Origin: Sipunculus nudus
Taxonomy: Eukaryota; Annelida; Sipuncula; Golfingiida; Sipunculidae
Direction of reading: 5' to 3'
Assembly: GCA_026874595.1 (NCBI GenBank)
Contig: CM049318.1
Span: 39,453,956 to 39,517,955, forward strand
Length of the DNA: 64,000 bases
Position 1 is the first letter of the stretch, and each line of letters begins with the position of its first letter. Shown here in pieces: positions 10,601 through 22,081 of the stretch. Under the pieces are notes generated by a model. That model was not told where the DNA came from. It was given only the letters and a program-made list of their open reading frames with translations, and did no database searches. The position numbers and the translations under genes are program-made.

Positions 10601-12320
10601 GTCCTTAGTTCTGAAGAAGGAGAGGTTCCACGATCAGGTTTGAAATGCTAAAAAAAAAAAACTGCTGATGGCTGAAAAGGGTCCCAAACCCCCTGCCCGA
10701 GGATCCGGACGCTACTGATTAGTGTTTACACCTAAGGCAACGAACTGCAGATTATATTAGTTTTTACCTACAGATTGCTACATTTTCACAAATCACCCCA
10801 TACATGCGATATAACTGACGGCCCGGCTTCCTTTTGTGTATATGGTTTACATCTTAATCGATTCTGTGTTACCTTTTTAACGATCACAAGTCAGAGTGAC
10901 GGCAAGTCTGATAATACGTCAGTATACATTAAGGGCAAAGTACACATCTTGATGTCAAGAACCTTGAGCTATAAGGAGGGAGGGACGCACTGTGGATGTA
11001 GCTTTTGATCATCATTTGCTCAGGGCCGTTATATTACATCCAAACGCGCACAGGCCTGTTCAAAAGATCCTGGAAGGCCATTAATACTCGATTAATATTC
11101 AGGTCACGTGACACCTTAATAATCATTTCATGCCGCAATATTACGGTAGCATGGGGGGGGGGGGGGGGGGTTACCAAGAGGATGTGGTTATAGTTTGGGA
11201 GTGTTAGAGCCGAAAATTCTCTCCCAACGCTCCCGAAAACTGATATTTTTAAACATAGGCCTACCTGTGAACATTAATAATAATATTATAATTCTGATTT
11301 TAAAAGTTGCTGTACCCTGTACTATAGGCTGATATTAAATCGCCGAAACTGTGTTTATGTTACTCTAGTCCATTTGGAAGCTTTGTGAGACTTGTGCTCC
11401 CTGTGTACAGCTGTGGATGCTCCAGTTTTGATAAAGTTTGTAATGTTGCTGTTATAGATTTCAAGCCATGCGGAAGTAGGGCCTATCATATCCTGACCCA
11501 GCTTGTTAGCACAATACTCACCAGAAGTCGCTACCGTAAGGGTTACCATTAAAATTAAATATGTTGATTGTTATACGCGGCTATAAAATTACTAGGAAAA
11601 CATACATATAAAGAGAAGTTGTTGTATAAAGTAAATTTTGAAGGTGTGTATGAGAAGGTGAAAATGATATTAAACTCCTTGGAGAAAGCGAGCCTTAACA
11701 ATTAATATATTTTTAAAATCAGTTGGTATTTCGAAGATTCAGAAGATTTCTAAATATTTCGAGCCACAAAAAGAATCCATTAAAAGAATGTGTCGTTAAT
11801 TTCAAATGGTTTGTGCGATCAGTTGATATACTAAATAGATATCATATCATATATATAAATATACAGTATACTAATCAGAGCTATGCATGGAAAGTGGAGA
11901 TTTAAAATTACCTGTTATTAGACAGAGAATACTTTGGATTAGCAGATCGAAGAATTTTAACAAAAAACAAAGTCTGCGTTCGGTTTCAAACTTGTATTTC
12001 ATATTTGTCGGTGAAATCGATAATACTGGGAAAAATTTCGATCCCTGCTACATGGAAAGGAGACAAAATTTTATTGCCCTTGTTTGAAATCATGGGCCTG
12101 TTTTACCTTAAAAATTCTATTTTGAGATTAATGTTTGCAGCAACTATATGAATATTTTATATATGAATGGACTGGCCATGCAGTAAAAAATACATAGTGC
12201 AAATGTTCCAAAAAATATTGGACAGAAAGATGTTTTACAGATATTTTACCACCTGAATAAAAAAAATACAATAATATTATATTAAGTTGTTATCTGTTAT
12301 GCATGCATACCCTCAGGATT

Positions 12321-12322
<2 letters not shown>
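10601..12322. other. Non-coding spacer
   Basis: No gene supported. It contains a poly-G tract at 11153-11170. The short ORFs in this stretch have neither a family resemblance nor splice context. Confidence 0.4.
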
Positions 12323-12375
<53 letters not shown>

Positions 12376-12394
12376 ATATATATATATATATATG
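12323..12394. repeat. (TA)n microsatellite
   Basis: Near-perfect TA dinucleotide tract with a single CTA interruption around 12373. Confidence 0.95.
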
Positions 12395-13310
12395 ATAACT
12401 GACACCAAAATATCAAATAGAATAGAAGAAAATGATGTAACAGGAAGCATTATTTCCTTAGAAGAATAGGTTTTAGATGCGGGGAATTTGGATTTTAAAT
12501 GTTTGTATGTTTTGTGTCAAAGCAAAAGTGAACCAGGAAATAAAGTAAAATTAGGAAATATTTAAAATTTGAACCCTACGTGCATGGGGGAAATCAAATT
12601 TTCTCTGTTACACTTGATATATATTTCACTCAATTTCAGTACAGCGATTTGCATAACATTTTATCCGTTATGAAAATTTGAATAAATGGAAAACAATAGA
12701 TATAAACAAATATGCGTACTGTTCAAATGAAGAAGAGATGTTCATAACTGATATTTTGTTAATGTTTTATCTTTCACTGGTTAAAGAATAGAACCAGATA
12801 ACTGAATGGGTTTGAAATATAATTGGATTGTGAAACCAGTTATGTGTCAACCATTAAGCTTTACAGGTTGTGCAGAATAGTATCAGAGTAAAACTCTTAT
12901 TGATATGTTTTTACTAATTTATAATATTCATTTATCGAAACTGATGCAGCTGTCCCAGGTTGAGGGGCTTGCCTTGCTTATCAAATGGAGTCACATTCCG
13001 GCCCACATGTAGGAATGCATGCCCGGCGGTCCTGTTTGATGATGAATATCCATGGAACAGCCCAGTTATCCTGTCATGCCTCTCATTACCGGTAACGCTA
13101 TGGTAATGTTGGGGTCGACTGGTCCTCTAAGGCAAAAAGTGGAAATCAGTAGACTCTACATTTATGTAAATATTAATTGATGACATTCCTGATTCCGGAA
13201 CATGTCCCGGATACACGATAAAATATAATCGATCTATCAATGGCCCATTCCCGAAATTCTCTGATAAATTCTGAAGATTACTGTCATGGTTTCATGATGT
13301 TGGGAACACA
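12395..13310. other. Non-coding spacer
   Basis: AT-rich sequence with no recognisable gene or periodic repeat. Confidence 0.35.
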
Positions 13311-13600
13311 CACATACACACCGGCTTCTGTGCCTCAGGGGTATACGCAAAGGACACAAAGCCGGGTGATTAAGGGTTCGAATCTCAGCCAAGACGGTAA
13401 GATTTTTCACGGTTTGCCCCAACTTAGGGTGGCGCTCTGCAGGCTTAATGGCTCTAACGGCTGTGTTCCACTCTCAAACGAGTGCGCCTTTCGGAGGTAC
13501 CTCGGGGGTATGAGCCAGCAATGGGTACGATTACACACCAAGGTCACGCAGGTGCAGTAGTCACCGGGCCTGGTTAAAACCAGGATATAAAACGAGAGGA
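13310..13600 (+). mobile_element. tRNA-derived SINE-like repeat, copy 1
   Basis: A pol III B-box-like motif, GGGTTCGAATCTC, sits at 13375-13387. Downstream runs a body (AGGGTGGCGCTCTGC at 13428, then CAGCAATGGG, ACACACCAAGG, AGTAGTCACCGGGCCTGGTT, AAAACCAGGATATAA) that is repeated in reverse orientation at 59215-59480. A possible A box lies near 13320. The tail is AAAACGAGAGGAAG and not a clean poly(A). Repeat identity is clear from the two copies; the SINE label is inferred from the B box and size. Confidence 0.5.
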
Positions 13601-13721
13601 AGCGTGTCATACTGCTCTGTCAAGGAGTCCGAAACTGGAATGAAATTCTGCAGACGTACGTATACTATAGTTAGGTTAGCATTAAAAATGGAGGCAGTTA
13701 CCTCCAACAAAAAAGTTAAAA

Positions 13722-13739
13722 CACACACACACACACACG
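13722..13739. repeat. (CA)n microsatellite
   Basis: Short perfect ACAC tract. A second short ACACACACATACACAC run lies near 13307-13322. Confidence 0.8.
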
Positions 13740-13839
13740 GGGAGGAACACATACCCTCCTGGCACAGACGACCTTTCTTTGGCGTTAGAACGGACTGCGA
13801 TCGTAATATGCTGGAAGGGTTATGTTAACCAAATCAATA

Positions 13840-15084
13840 TAAACGAAGTAATATGTACATATATATGGATAAGCATGGCTTGGTATCTTTACTAAAGCAG
13901 AGGCTAGTGTTTAATATATAAGTTACAACATGAGTTTTTTTTAATTCAATAAGAATTATTTAAATTAAAACAATTAATAAAAAAGCCAGAACTCAGAGCC
14001 AGAGAGTGATGTTGGATAACCTCGATGGTCAGTGGGGCAGCAATTGACCGGTCCAGGTCGGTCATTATAGCCCGCGGGTATGAACTTTGAAGTGTCAATT
14101 GATTGTTCTTATTTAAGCTGACGTGTTTGAACTGACTGTTTGTCGTCTGGAAAGATATTCAATGAGCGAGGTAAATGGATCCAGTCAGGAATAGAAATCA
14201 CGTTTGGACAAATACTCAATACCTCGTTCAAAGACTCCTTGGTTCATCTGTTGGGCATTTGTGTTTGATTGTACAAATGATTAAATGGTATTTCTACGAA
14301 TTTTCTAAATTATTAATGGGATATAAGCGAGAAATAACGGAAAACATCCCAATGTTAGAAGGGAAATGAAACAAAACAAACACAATAGCAAATAATATTG
14401 TGTTGATCAGCATCTGGACGTGATCCCAAAAAAGTTTTCAGCTCATTTTCTTTAATGGATTAACTAGGAGGATATGCTTTCATCCCCGTTCGTGTGTGTT
14501 TTAGTGTGTATGTGATTGTGTGTTTATTTTTTTTTCAAATCATAACCCTCTCATTCATGAACGGAATCTCAGGGTTACTCTAGAATGGGGCAATGAAAAA
14601 TCAATTAGATTTTAGTGAGTTTACGTCACGTGTCCAGAATTCAAGAACGTCATGAAGGGATACTCACAAATGTACTGTAACTTATGCAACGAATGAAACA
14701 TGGGAATATTGGGAGAATAAATGGATGCAAACACATGGCGGAGGCTTGCATACCTTAGAATGCAGATTTCTAGTCATTACTATTTATCCACCTTTGATTA
14801 TGAAATCAGCTGACTTTTATGCGAAGCTGACTGAAATACCGCCCCTTCTTGTTTTCGTTGATTTTTAAATGATCTATACGTGTAAACATACATAAATATA
14901 TATTAAAGTTAACGCTCGCAAGGGGGCCCGATGGGCCAGAAAAACACTGCACCTTAAAGGAGAACAAGTAACCCCCAAAATCTACATGTCTAATTTAATT
15001 CATTCTTACAAAGAAAAAGTAAGGGTTGGACCATATTTTGGTGAGTTCTGTTAAATTATTTGAAATTGTTTAATTATGTATCCA
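13840..15084. other. Non-coding spacer
   Basis: No gene or repeated structure supported. Confidence 0.35.
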
Positions 15085-15711
15085 TTATGCCCTTCTCACA
15101 CTGGCGTGAAATGACGCGCGCCTAGTAGCGCTAACTTCAACGCCAGTTATCCCAAGGGGTTAAGCCGGGTCATCGCCAGTAACCTCACTACTCTCCCGGT
15201 CTACGCCAAGTTTTGGGAATGTTAAAAAAATTTCACTTTTAGCGCCTATAGGCGCATGTCAACGCCAATCATTTTGTGTCATCGCCTATCATCGCAGGTC
15301 AACGCCTAAAAAAATGGCGGGAAAATAGCTCTACCATCAAGCCACCGTATGCTCCAAGCTGATGTCGACGGGTGAGCCAGGGCTTGACGATCGCGCATGC
15401 GCGGGCGCTAATGTTAACCCCTGCCAACGCGGGTCATAGGCTGTCATCTTATCGTATGCGTTGACAGGCGTTGGCTGGCGTTAAAAAAAAAACAACGCGA
15501 GTCAACGTGGATCAACGCCTTATTATGCGATGACTGGCGCAAATTTTGGCTTTGACCCACGTTTACTCACGTAAATTAGCGCCAGTCATCCCCAACCAAC
15601 GCCATCACTACTCTGCATGGCGTATAAAACGGCGCTAACTCTGAGATAGCAGGCGTTGAAGTTAGCGCCACTAGGCGCGCGTCATTTCACGCCAGTGTGA
15701 GAAGGGCATTA
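15085..15711. mobile_element. PIF/Harbinger-type MITE with long inverted repeats
   Basis: The element runs from 15088 (TGCCCTTCTCACACTGGCGT) to 15708 (ACGCCAGTGTGAGAAGGGCA). It is flanked by TTA at 15085-15087 and 15709-15711, a 3 bp target duplication of the TWA type. The terminal inverted repeats extend for at least 55 bp (GAAATGACGCGCGCCTAG on the left, CTAGGCGCGCGTCATTTC on the right, then the arms meeting GCTAACTTCAACGCC). The interior is GC-rich relative to the flanks and full of GCCAGTCATC/CAACGCC words on both strands, so the whole 621 bp can fold back. No ORF of note, so it is non-autonomous. Confidence 0.85.
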
Positions 15712-16375
15712 AACAACGCTCAATTTGTCAAATTGACCATTTGCTGAAGTACTAAGAAGAAGGCAAATGGAAATATCAAGGAAATTAAAATTATGTTAAA
15801 TATATTCTTTATTAAAGCTTAAAATGTTTATTAGGAACATGGAACAAAGCTTATGAGTCAAATGCCACTGTTTACTTGTTATGTTACCTGTTTGTCTTAG
15901 TACATGTTAGTAGTAAGGATATTTAAGTGGTAAATCCTTTACGCTGAGTTCACACAGAGCGTGTCTCATTTAGTTATTTTAGACAACATGTACTCACCTA
16001 CCTCGAACACAAAAATTCCATGTTTATGACCTTCATAATCAATAGTAAAATCGCTTTTGAGTCATGAAAATCTATCCTGGAATAAGAAAACGCCAAAAAC
16101 GATATTTATAAAAAAAAGCATGTTATAATAAAATTAAATTAAAGTGTACATATTTGCTGTACATTTTTAACTTGCGTGTATTTCTTCCGCCAATTGGATC
16201 AGATATCTTTGGTGCCTTCGTAATTCTTGAATAGTGTCCACGTTCATCGTACTTAAGGGATCTCTTTTTTTATATTTTGACCGGGTAATTTATAAGTATA
16301 TGGAGAAGGGTTCAAATAGAATCTAACTGGTTCACACGCTATAACTGATTCGCTTCCGGCAAATAGGCGAGTGTT
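15712..16375. other. Non-coding spacer
   Basis: AT-rich, no gene or repeat supported. Confidence 0.35.
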
Positions 16376-16428
<53 letters not shown>

Positions 16429-16623
16429 CAGTGAAAGTCGGACACTCAAGAAACTGGAGGATTTTGTCCTTATTAGTGAGTTGTCCTGATTGAGGAGCTG
16501 TATGAATTCGTTATTTATTAATACTGGTATTTTAACTAATTGTAAATTTAATTTGAAATTTACAAGTTATATTTAAGGGATATTCTGGAAAGATAAAATA
16601 TATATTTGTAATATATATATTTG

Positions 16624-16681
<58 letters not shown>
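16376..16681. repeat. (TA)n microsatellites
   Basis: Two long TA tracts, about 16376-16424 and 16626-16681, with an ATATTTGTAATATATAT duplication between 16598 and 16635. Tyr/Ile-repeat ORFs here are artefacts of the tract. Confidence 0.9.
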
Positions 16682-16684
<3 letters not shown>

Positions 16685-17227
16685 AAAAAATGAAGAACGT
16701 GAATAAGAATGTTGAGCTCTGGTAGTTGTGACCATGAAGCATAGAATGAATGACTTGAAGTTGAAAATCAACGATACAAACGTTCGATACAAACAACGTT
16801 TGTAAGTTAATAAATTATTCATGCAAGAAACACCTCGATCATTCACCGCAACTAAGGGCAAACAGTCCCTAGCTAATTAATGCTACCCGTGCATGACACT
16901 GAACACAAAAAGCACGAACGGCAGATTTTGGTGGTGGTCTTGTTGAATTAAAGGCGGTATGAGATCCTACCATTATTTTTGTTTGGTTAACTGGACAATC
17001 CAAATGAAATAATAATTGTGAAGTCTACACACAAGTGCAAGATTTCTGCAATAAAAACTACGATTTCGAATGAATATTCACAGGTAATATCACGATGGTT
17101 CACCAAATTTCACTTGTCCTCGGGTTTTCGCTTTGCTCGAAACAGGTCATACGAGGTAATGACCTCGGTGCGCAATCCCCCAGCAGTAAAATGAACCTTT
17201 GAGATCTGTCCGCTTTAGACGGTCGTA

Positions 17228-17380
17228 TCCTGCCTGCCTGCCTACCTACCTACTGATCTTCTTACCTACCTACCGACCTACCTATCTACCTATCTATCTA
17301 CCGACCGACAAACCGACCGACCTACCGACCAACCGACCGACCGAACGACCTACCTACCGACCGAACGACCTACCTACCAT
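17228..17380. repeat. Tetranucleotide CCTA/CCGA microsatellite
   Basis: The run proceeds CCTG, CCTA, CTAT, CCGA, with gradual changes between variants, about 150 bp in all. The plus-strand ORF of LPTYRPTYLP type is its translation and is not a gene. Confidence 0.85.
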
Positions 17381-17429
17381 ACGGTTCCAACCCAGAAGGA
17401 CTAATAAAAATCCTAAAGAAAAGGGTCAT

Positions 17430-17550
17430 CAGGTCCGGAAAAAGGGGGGTGGTCCGGCCGCAACATTTCGTCTAAAACCCTTTAAAAAAGGTTGCTTCGG
17501 GTGAAAAAGGGGGGGAGGTGGCGGGTCCGGACCCCCTGGATCCATTTCTG
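17430..17550. mobile_element. G-rich transposon-end-like block
   Basis: G-runs at 17443-17449 and 17507-17513, TCCGGCCGC, and the palindromic GGGTCCGGACCC (17524-17535) followed by CCTGGATCC resemble G-rich terminal regions of hAT-type elements. A related GGGGGTCCGGACC sequence occurs at 2925-2937. No partner end is visible, so the call is weak. Confidence 0.25.
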
Positions 17551-18303
17551 ATATTTTACCATTATTATTTCAGCTAATTTATTATTATTTCCACTCTGCG
17601 GGAACACATGCCCAAGTATGAACCGAGAAAAGTTTCATGTGACGTTTAACAAGCTGTTGTTGCTTCATCCGCACCTTCAAAATATGAAGCGACCTCTCTG
17701 AGGGACACTTTGATCGGCAGACGGACCCATATCTGAAATCACAAGTCCAGTGCCTGACCTATGGCCAAGGTCCTTTGCATCAATCACTTACATTGACCGG
17801 GTATGCCATTCTTGGAATCATTTCAGTAGGTCAATACAGCGGTTGACCAGTGTCAACAAACCACAATGATAAAATCCGATAGTCAAACGAAAGGGAAGGT
17901 ATAACTGTCCTTTTTCTCACATCGCATTATTGTTCACATTCTTATTTCAGAGAAAGTGTCTCACCATAGAAAGAAACCCTTTTCACTGTTGTTGTTAAGC
18001 AGACATACCCACGGGTGAAATGAGCTGAAAAGAAGAGAAAAGAATCTTCTTCAAACTGTGTTTAGCGAATGCAAAGAAAAGTGACTTTCTTATATTACCA
18101 CTCAGTTATCACTTAATTGTTCCTGATTGAAAACAGCACCGACAATTGATATTACATACACCAAGAAACGATGTATAGTTTGTAGAAATAAACGTATCCA
18201 TCACAATCAAGGGTAACGGTTACATTAAAAACGTAAAGAAATACAACCTTCACGGGGAAATACCGGATTAGCGTATCCTGGAAAACAGAACGGCGGGAGA
18301 ACT

Positions 18304-18503
18304 ATGAACAGACCTCTAGTTTTGCTGCTGCTACTGATGTTAGCATGGACTATAGGTTCATCTCAGAAAACTTTGTTTCTTAGCAGCACCACAATGAGCT
18401 GGAATAGCGGGCGGACTTACTGTGCGACACACGGAGGCAGACTGGCAACCGTAAAATCAAGAGATATCCAATCACAGATGGACGGGATAATCGCCTCTAC
18501 ATG
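18304..18503 (+). other. Lectin exon 1: signal peptide and first half of domain
   Basis: Encodes residues 1-66 plus two bases of W67. The hydrophobic run L5-W15 is followed by GSSQ, a plausible signal-peptidase site. The domain's start (MSWNSGRTYCATHGGRLATV) has the conserved first-helix pattern of C-type lectins: Trp, Ala/Gly-x-x-x-Cys and GG-x-L-A. Reading on past the donor meets TAA at once, which supports splicing. Confidence 0.85.
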
Positions 18504-21500
18504 GTAAGAACATCTTATCCAATTGGTGAGAAAAGAACTTAATTTAAAGTGACAGGGCTTGCAAACGCTAAAATCTAAAATATACCCATTCATATTAGAA
18601 CAATAAAGTATACATTATTTTAAATCAGATACAGTGTTCGTTTTGATCGTATATATATTTTTGAAATTTTCATAAGAGATCAAACTACATGACGATATCT
18701 CAAAAGCGTTTTTTTTGCTCTATCATGTCTCTATCTACCTTAAAACTAACATTTAAATTTTTGATTCAATAAAAAAAATAATTCCATTTTTAAACAAAAA
18801 GACACACAGTTGAGGAAAAAAAAACACTTTTGAGATATTGTCATATAGTTTAATATGAGGCCACGAAAAAGTGGTTTACTGTTACTGGGTGCTGAAAATA
18901 GTGTACCTCATTAAATGTTAAATTATTTTTAAATGTAAAAAATGATGTTAAAATAAGTGAAACGTTAAAAATAGCATGTATATTTCATTGGGTCTATGAT
19001 GAATTTAAAAAAACTTTTGGATTGATTTAAGATATAGGTTTTTTTTGCCAGCTCTGCTACCTTAAGGTTTTTATATCGTCAAACTACCTTGGTTCAATTT
19101 AGCTTTAAAACATATATTGAAATAACTTTAAGTCCCAGGGAAATAGAAATATTTTGAATCCTCGGAATATCCTCTGTTAGATCTGCTATAAATAATTTAT
19201 TTTGTTGTTGTTTTTATGAAGATTTTGAAAGTTGAAGGAATTTTTTTTTTTACAAAAAAAGCGATCTATCAGATCTGGCAGTAAGTTTATAAATTTAACG
19301 ATTAAACCATCTTAAAATATAAACAAGTTTCTCAAGGCGTTTTTTATTGCATATCTATGATCTTTCCTTAAACTTAAATTTTAATTATAAAGTTCTGTGA
19401 CAAATTAACCAATGATTTTTTGTTTAAAAGGGCTGTAAAGGCTCTTAAAAATATAATATCGAATAAAGATAAAAAAAATTAAGCTTGTACCAAGGAGATT
19501 TAGTATTATTATTATATCTCGATATCCTGCTTGTATAGTGTTCTGTCTGTAGGTGTAAGCTGCTTTGAAATATAAAATTCATAATAAATTTTTTAACTGA
19601 AAAAAAAAATCATTATTTTTTTACATATGTAGAAATCATTTTCGGGAATGCAGTCTTTCCTCCGCGGTCACACAGCGCTCTATGTTTATTAAAAGAGCAT
19701 AAAATATTGAGCTATGTGATAGATCTGATTCACTATACCGCCGGTTTCGCTTCATTGGTTCATTAGGTGACTGAAATTCAACTGCCGTTTTTATCTTTTC
19801 ATTTTCGCACGGGTGGGTGCTCTTGTTCCAAGGGGCAGGTGGATACAATTTCGGAACGTTTTAGCTTCGGAACGTATACTGTTTTTAATTCCTGTATATT
19901 TCACCCTTGATAAAATATATCATCATAATATTACTTTTTTTAAAGATTTATGAAGAGTATATGTTTCTCAGGGAGTAACGGGCAGTATTTGCTTGGTTAA
20001 ATATATATATATATATATATATATACTCTTTATTTAGTAATATATAATTAATAAATCATTAAACTTTATTTAATACATGTATTGCAAAAAATATAATAAT
20101 TCTATATATATATATATATATTTTTTAGGTCAACTTTATATGAGTTCTGGTTTGGTCTTCGGTATGGATCAGATAACAAGTGGTACTGGTCGGACGGGAC
20201 AAAAGCCCACTTAACGATGTGGGCGAACTGGGCATGGGGAGAACCGGACAATTTGTTCACGGACAAGTGCGTGAGAGGTAGAAGTGTATCCGGGACGTAT
20301 CGATGGAAAACGAGACAGTGTTCGGTATCCTACCTTGTGCTATGTGAAAAAGATACAGGTAAGTGATCACAGTCAAATTATCAATATTTTACTAATCATT
20401 GACCGTCTGACAAACTGTGACACAAAAAATCTCAAAATTTCGGACTGCTCGGTTAAATGTATATTATGCTATAATATTGTACATATTTAAAATCAGTATA
20501 GTTGAATTCATAAATTATTGGCATAATCTTTCATCAGCCTGCTCTAAGGCTTGCTTGACATCTTCTTAAAGCCAAAACGCGTCCGAAAATTAAATCAAAA
20601 TTTGATATTTACTTAAATGGACTTCATCACATTCAACACCGGTTGTTTGCACAGTTTAGTACAATTATTGACCAAGTTATGTAAACATTAATAATGCCGA
20701 TTACGTTAGCCTTGTCACCATACGACACATATCTTTATCCATGAGAATTAGAAATCATTTCGAAGGGTAGGGATTTATTCAGTGGATAAGGCATTAGACT
20801 CAGAATTAAAAAAAATATATCTTAAATCGTTAGGCAATGACCTATCGCTATAGCTCAGCATTACTGAAAGTCAGCTGAGCTGAAAAGGACATTTAGGACA
20901 GAAAACTTATGTTTATTTTTGTCTATATGGAATTCCTTTGTCAGCACATTTATTTAATCGCATACAGGACTTATGCTAGGAATCCCATAGATGTATCAAT
21001 TTATTTACAAAGCTTTGGCCAATATTTATATTCTTAAGGTCCTAAAAATGTTACATCTCGTGTTTGATATAACTGATATAAATCAGTTTGTTTATAGTAC
21101 TTAGGATAATTATTGTACCTGACCATTTAGGAAACTTTGTACATAGACAAATTATGTTAGCTTTTAGTTAACTAGATGTACATCGACCAGCTAAATGTTA
21201 TCTACGATTTGTGTGAAAGGTTCTTCGGGGGCTTCTCGATTCGAATACGGTGAAGAAAACTTGAAAGACACTTGTACTTCACTATTAACGGTATGTAATA
21301 AGTAAAAATATTGAAATTATCTGTTGTCAGAACAGTCAACGTCAACGACAACACAAAGCACCACGGTGAAAGAAATTGAGCCAAGTACCACCGTGGCAGA
21401 AAATGAGCCAAGCACAACCGTGACAGAAAATGAGCCTAGCACCACCGTGACAGAAAATGAGCATAGCACCACCGTGACAGAAAGTGAGCCGAGCACCACC

Positions 21501-21917
21501 GTGACAGAAAGTGAGCCGAGCACCACCGTGACAGAAAGTGAGCCGAGCACTACCGTGACAGAAAGTGAGCCAAGCACCACCGTGACAGAAAGTGTGCCTA
21601 GCACCACCGTGACAACCGATGAGCCTCTAACTTTCACAGTTTCAAAAACAACAACACGTCTGATGTTGAGGACCTCTGGTGGCAGAGAACCTACACCAAT
21701 CCAAGACGATCTGAGTTTTCCAGAAACTGTTTCAGAACCTAGCATTGAACAGGACTATAAAGAATCTGACCACAGACCTAGCGCCATTGCGATTGGACTT
21801 ACGGGTAGTATAATTGTCGCTATATTCCTGTGTTTAATGGGAGCAGCCGATGTGAGGAAAGTCAGCAAGGATATACGACAGATGTGCAGGGATGTACGGA
21901 GCCGGTTTTGTTATTGA
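18304..21917 (+). CDS. Membrane C-type lectin with mucin-like stalk (3 exons)
   Basis: The coding exons are 18304-18503, 20129-20358 and 21331-21917 (200+230+587 nt). Junction phases agree and the joined frame is open for 338 residues. Donors are ATG|GTAAGA and CAG|GTAAGT; acceptors are TTTTTTAG| and GTTGTCAG|. Domains: signal peptide 1-20 (MNRPLVLLLLLMLAWTIGSS); short-form C-type lectin domain about 24-141 with C40, C114, C131 and C139 placed for the two conserved disulfides, WFGL at 74-77, WYWSDG at 85-90 and WGEPDN at 103-108; nine 9-residue repeats (EPSTTVTES type) 159-239; membrane helix about 295-316; a basic 22-residue tail. The start ATG has A at -3. EPD replaces EPN/QPD and the WND triplet is WKT, so canonical calcium-dependent sugar binding is doubtful. 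Role inferred: cell-surface recognition receptor, as for invertebrate C-type lectins. Introns are 1625 and 972 bp. Confidence 0.85.
20000..20122. repeat. (TA)n tracts just upstream of lectin exon 2
   Basis: Two TA tracts (20000-20026 and 20103-20120) in intron 1. The second ends 8 bp before the acceptor AG, so repeat length could affect splicing of exon 2. Confidence 0.85.
20129..20358 (+). other. Lectin exon 2: second half of domain
   Basis: Encodes residues 68-143. The acceptor follows a (TA)n tract and TTTTTT. It contains the core hydrophobic WFGL, the long-loop WSDG and EPDN motifs and three of the four structural cysteines. The domain finishes at VLCEK, as is usual for the family. Confidence 0.85.
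20845..20886 (-). mobile_element. Isolated helentron/pearl terminal hairpin
   Basis: ATCGCTATAGCTCAGCATTA followed by CTGAAAGTCAGCTGAGCTGA matches the 5' terminal hairpin of the complete elements in reverse orientation. It lies in lectin intron 2 with no obvious body attached. Confidence 0.5.
21331..21917 (+). other. Lectin exon 3: stalk, membrane helix and tail
   Basis: Encodes residues 144-338. The repeat array is followed by a Pro/Ser/Thr-rich spacer, an acidic juxtamembrane stretch, a helix (AIAIGLTGSIIVAIFLCLMG) and a tail of alternating basic residues ending RFCY then TGA (21915-21917). The reverse-strand ORF of VTVVLGSLS repeats over 21317-21745 is the antisense shadow of the repeat. 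Confidence 0.85.
21375..21617 (+). repeat. 27-bp coding minisatellite, nine units
   Basis: Nine in-frame 27-bp units encode (I/N/S)(E/V)(P/H)STTV(T/A)(E/T). Units 5-8 are identical at protein level and nearly so in DNA (GAGCCGAGCACCACCGTGAC), while the outer units are diverged. This pattern suggests recent expansion in the middle of the array. High Ser/Thr/Pro content implies an O-glycosylated extended stalk. Confidence 0.9.
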
Positions 21918-22081
21918 TGAAAGTGGAAGAGGATAATTATGTGTTTTTAAGATAATTGATATACTTTGTAACATATGTGAAACACCTGCCAGGCCGTAAT
22001 TGTATCTGCAAATATAATATGTAACGTATTACGTATTAACATGCTTCGATAGACGTACCAGGTTCATGAAATTCCGTTTTA

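Noticed and set aside
12323-12469. Tyr/Ile-repeat ORFs over (TA)n tracts (also at 16.6, 47.0 and 63.3 kb)
   Set aside because: Artefacts of dinucleotide repeats.
21317-21745. Minus-strand ORF with VTVVLGSLS repeats
   Set aside because: Antisense of the lectin stalk repeat.
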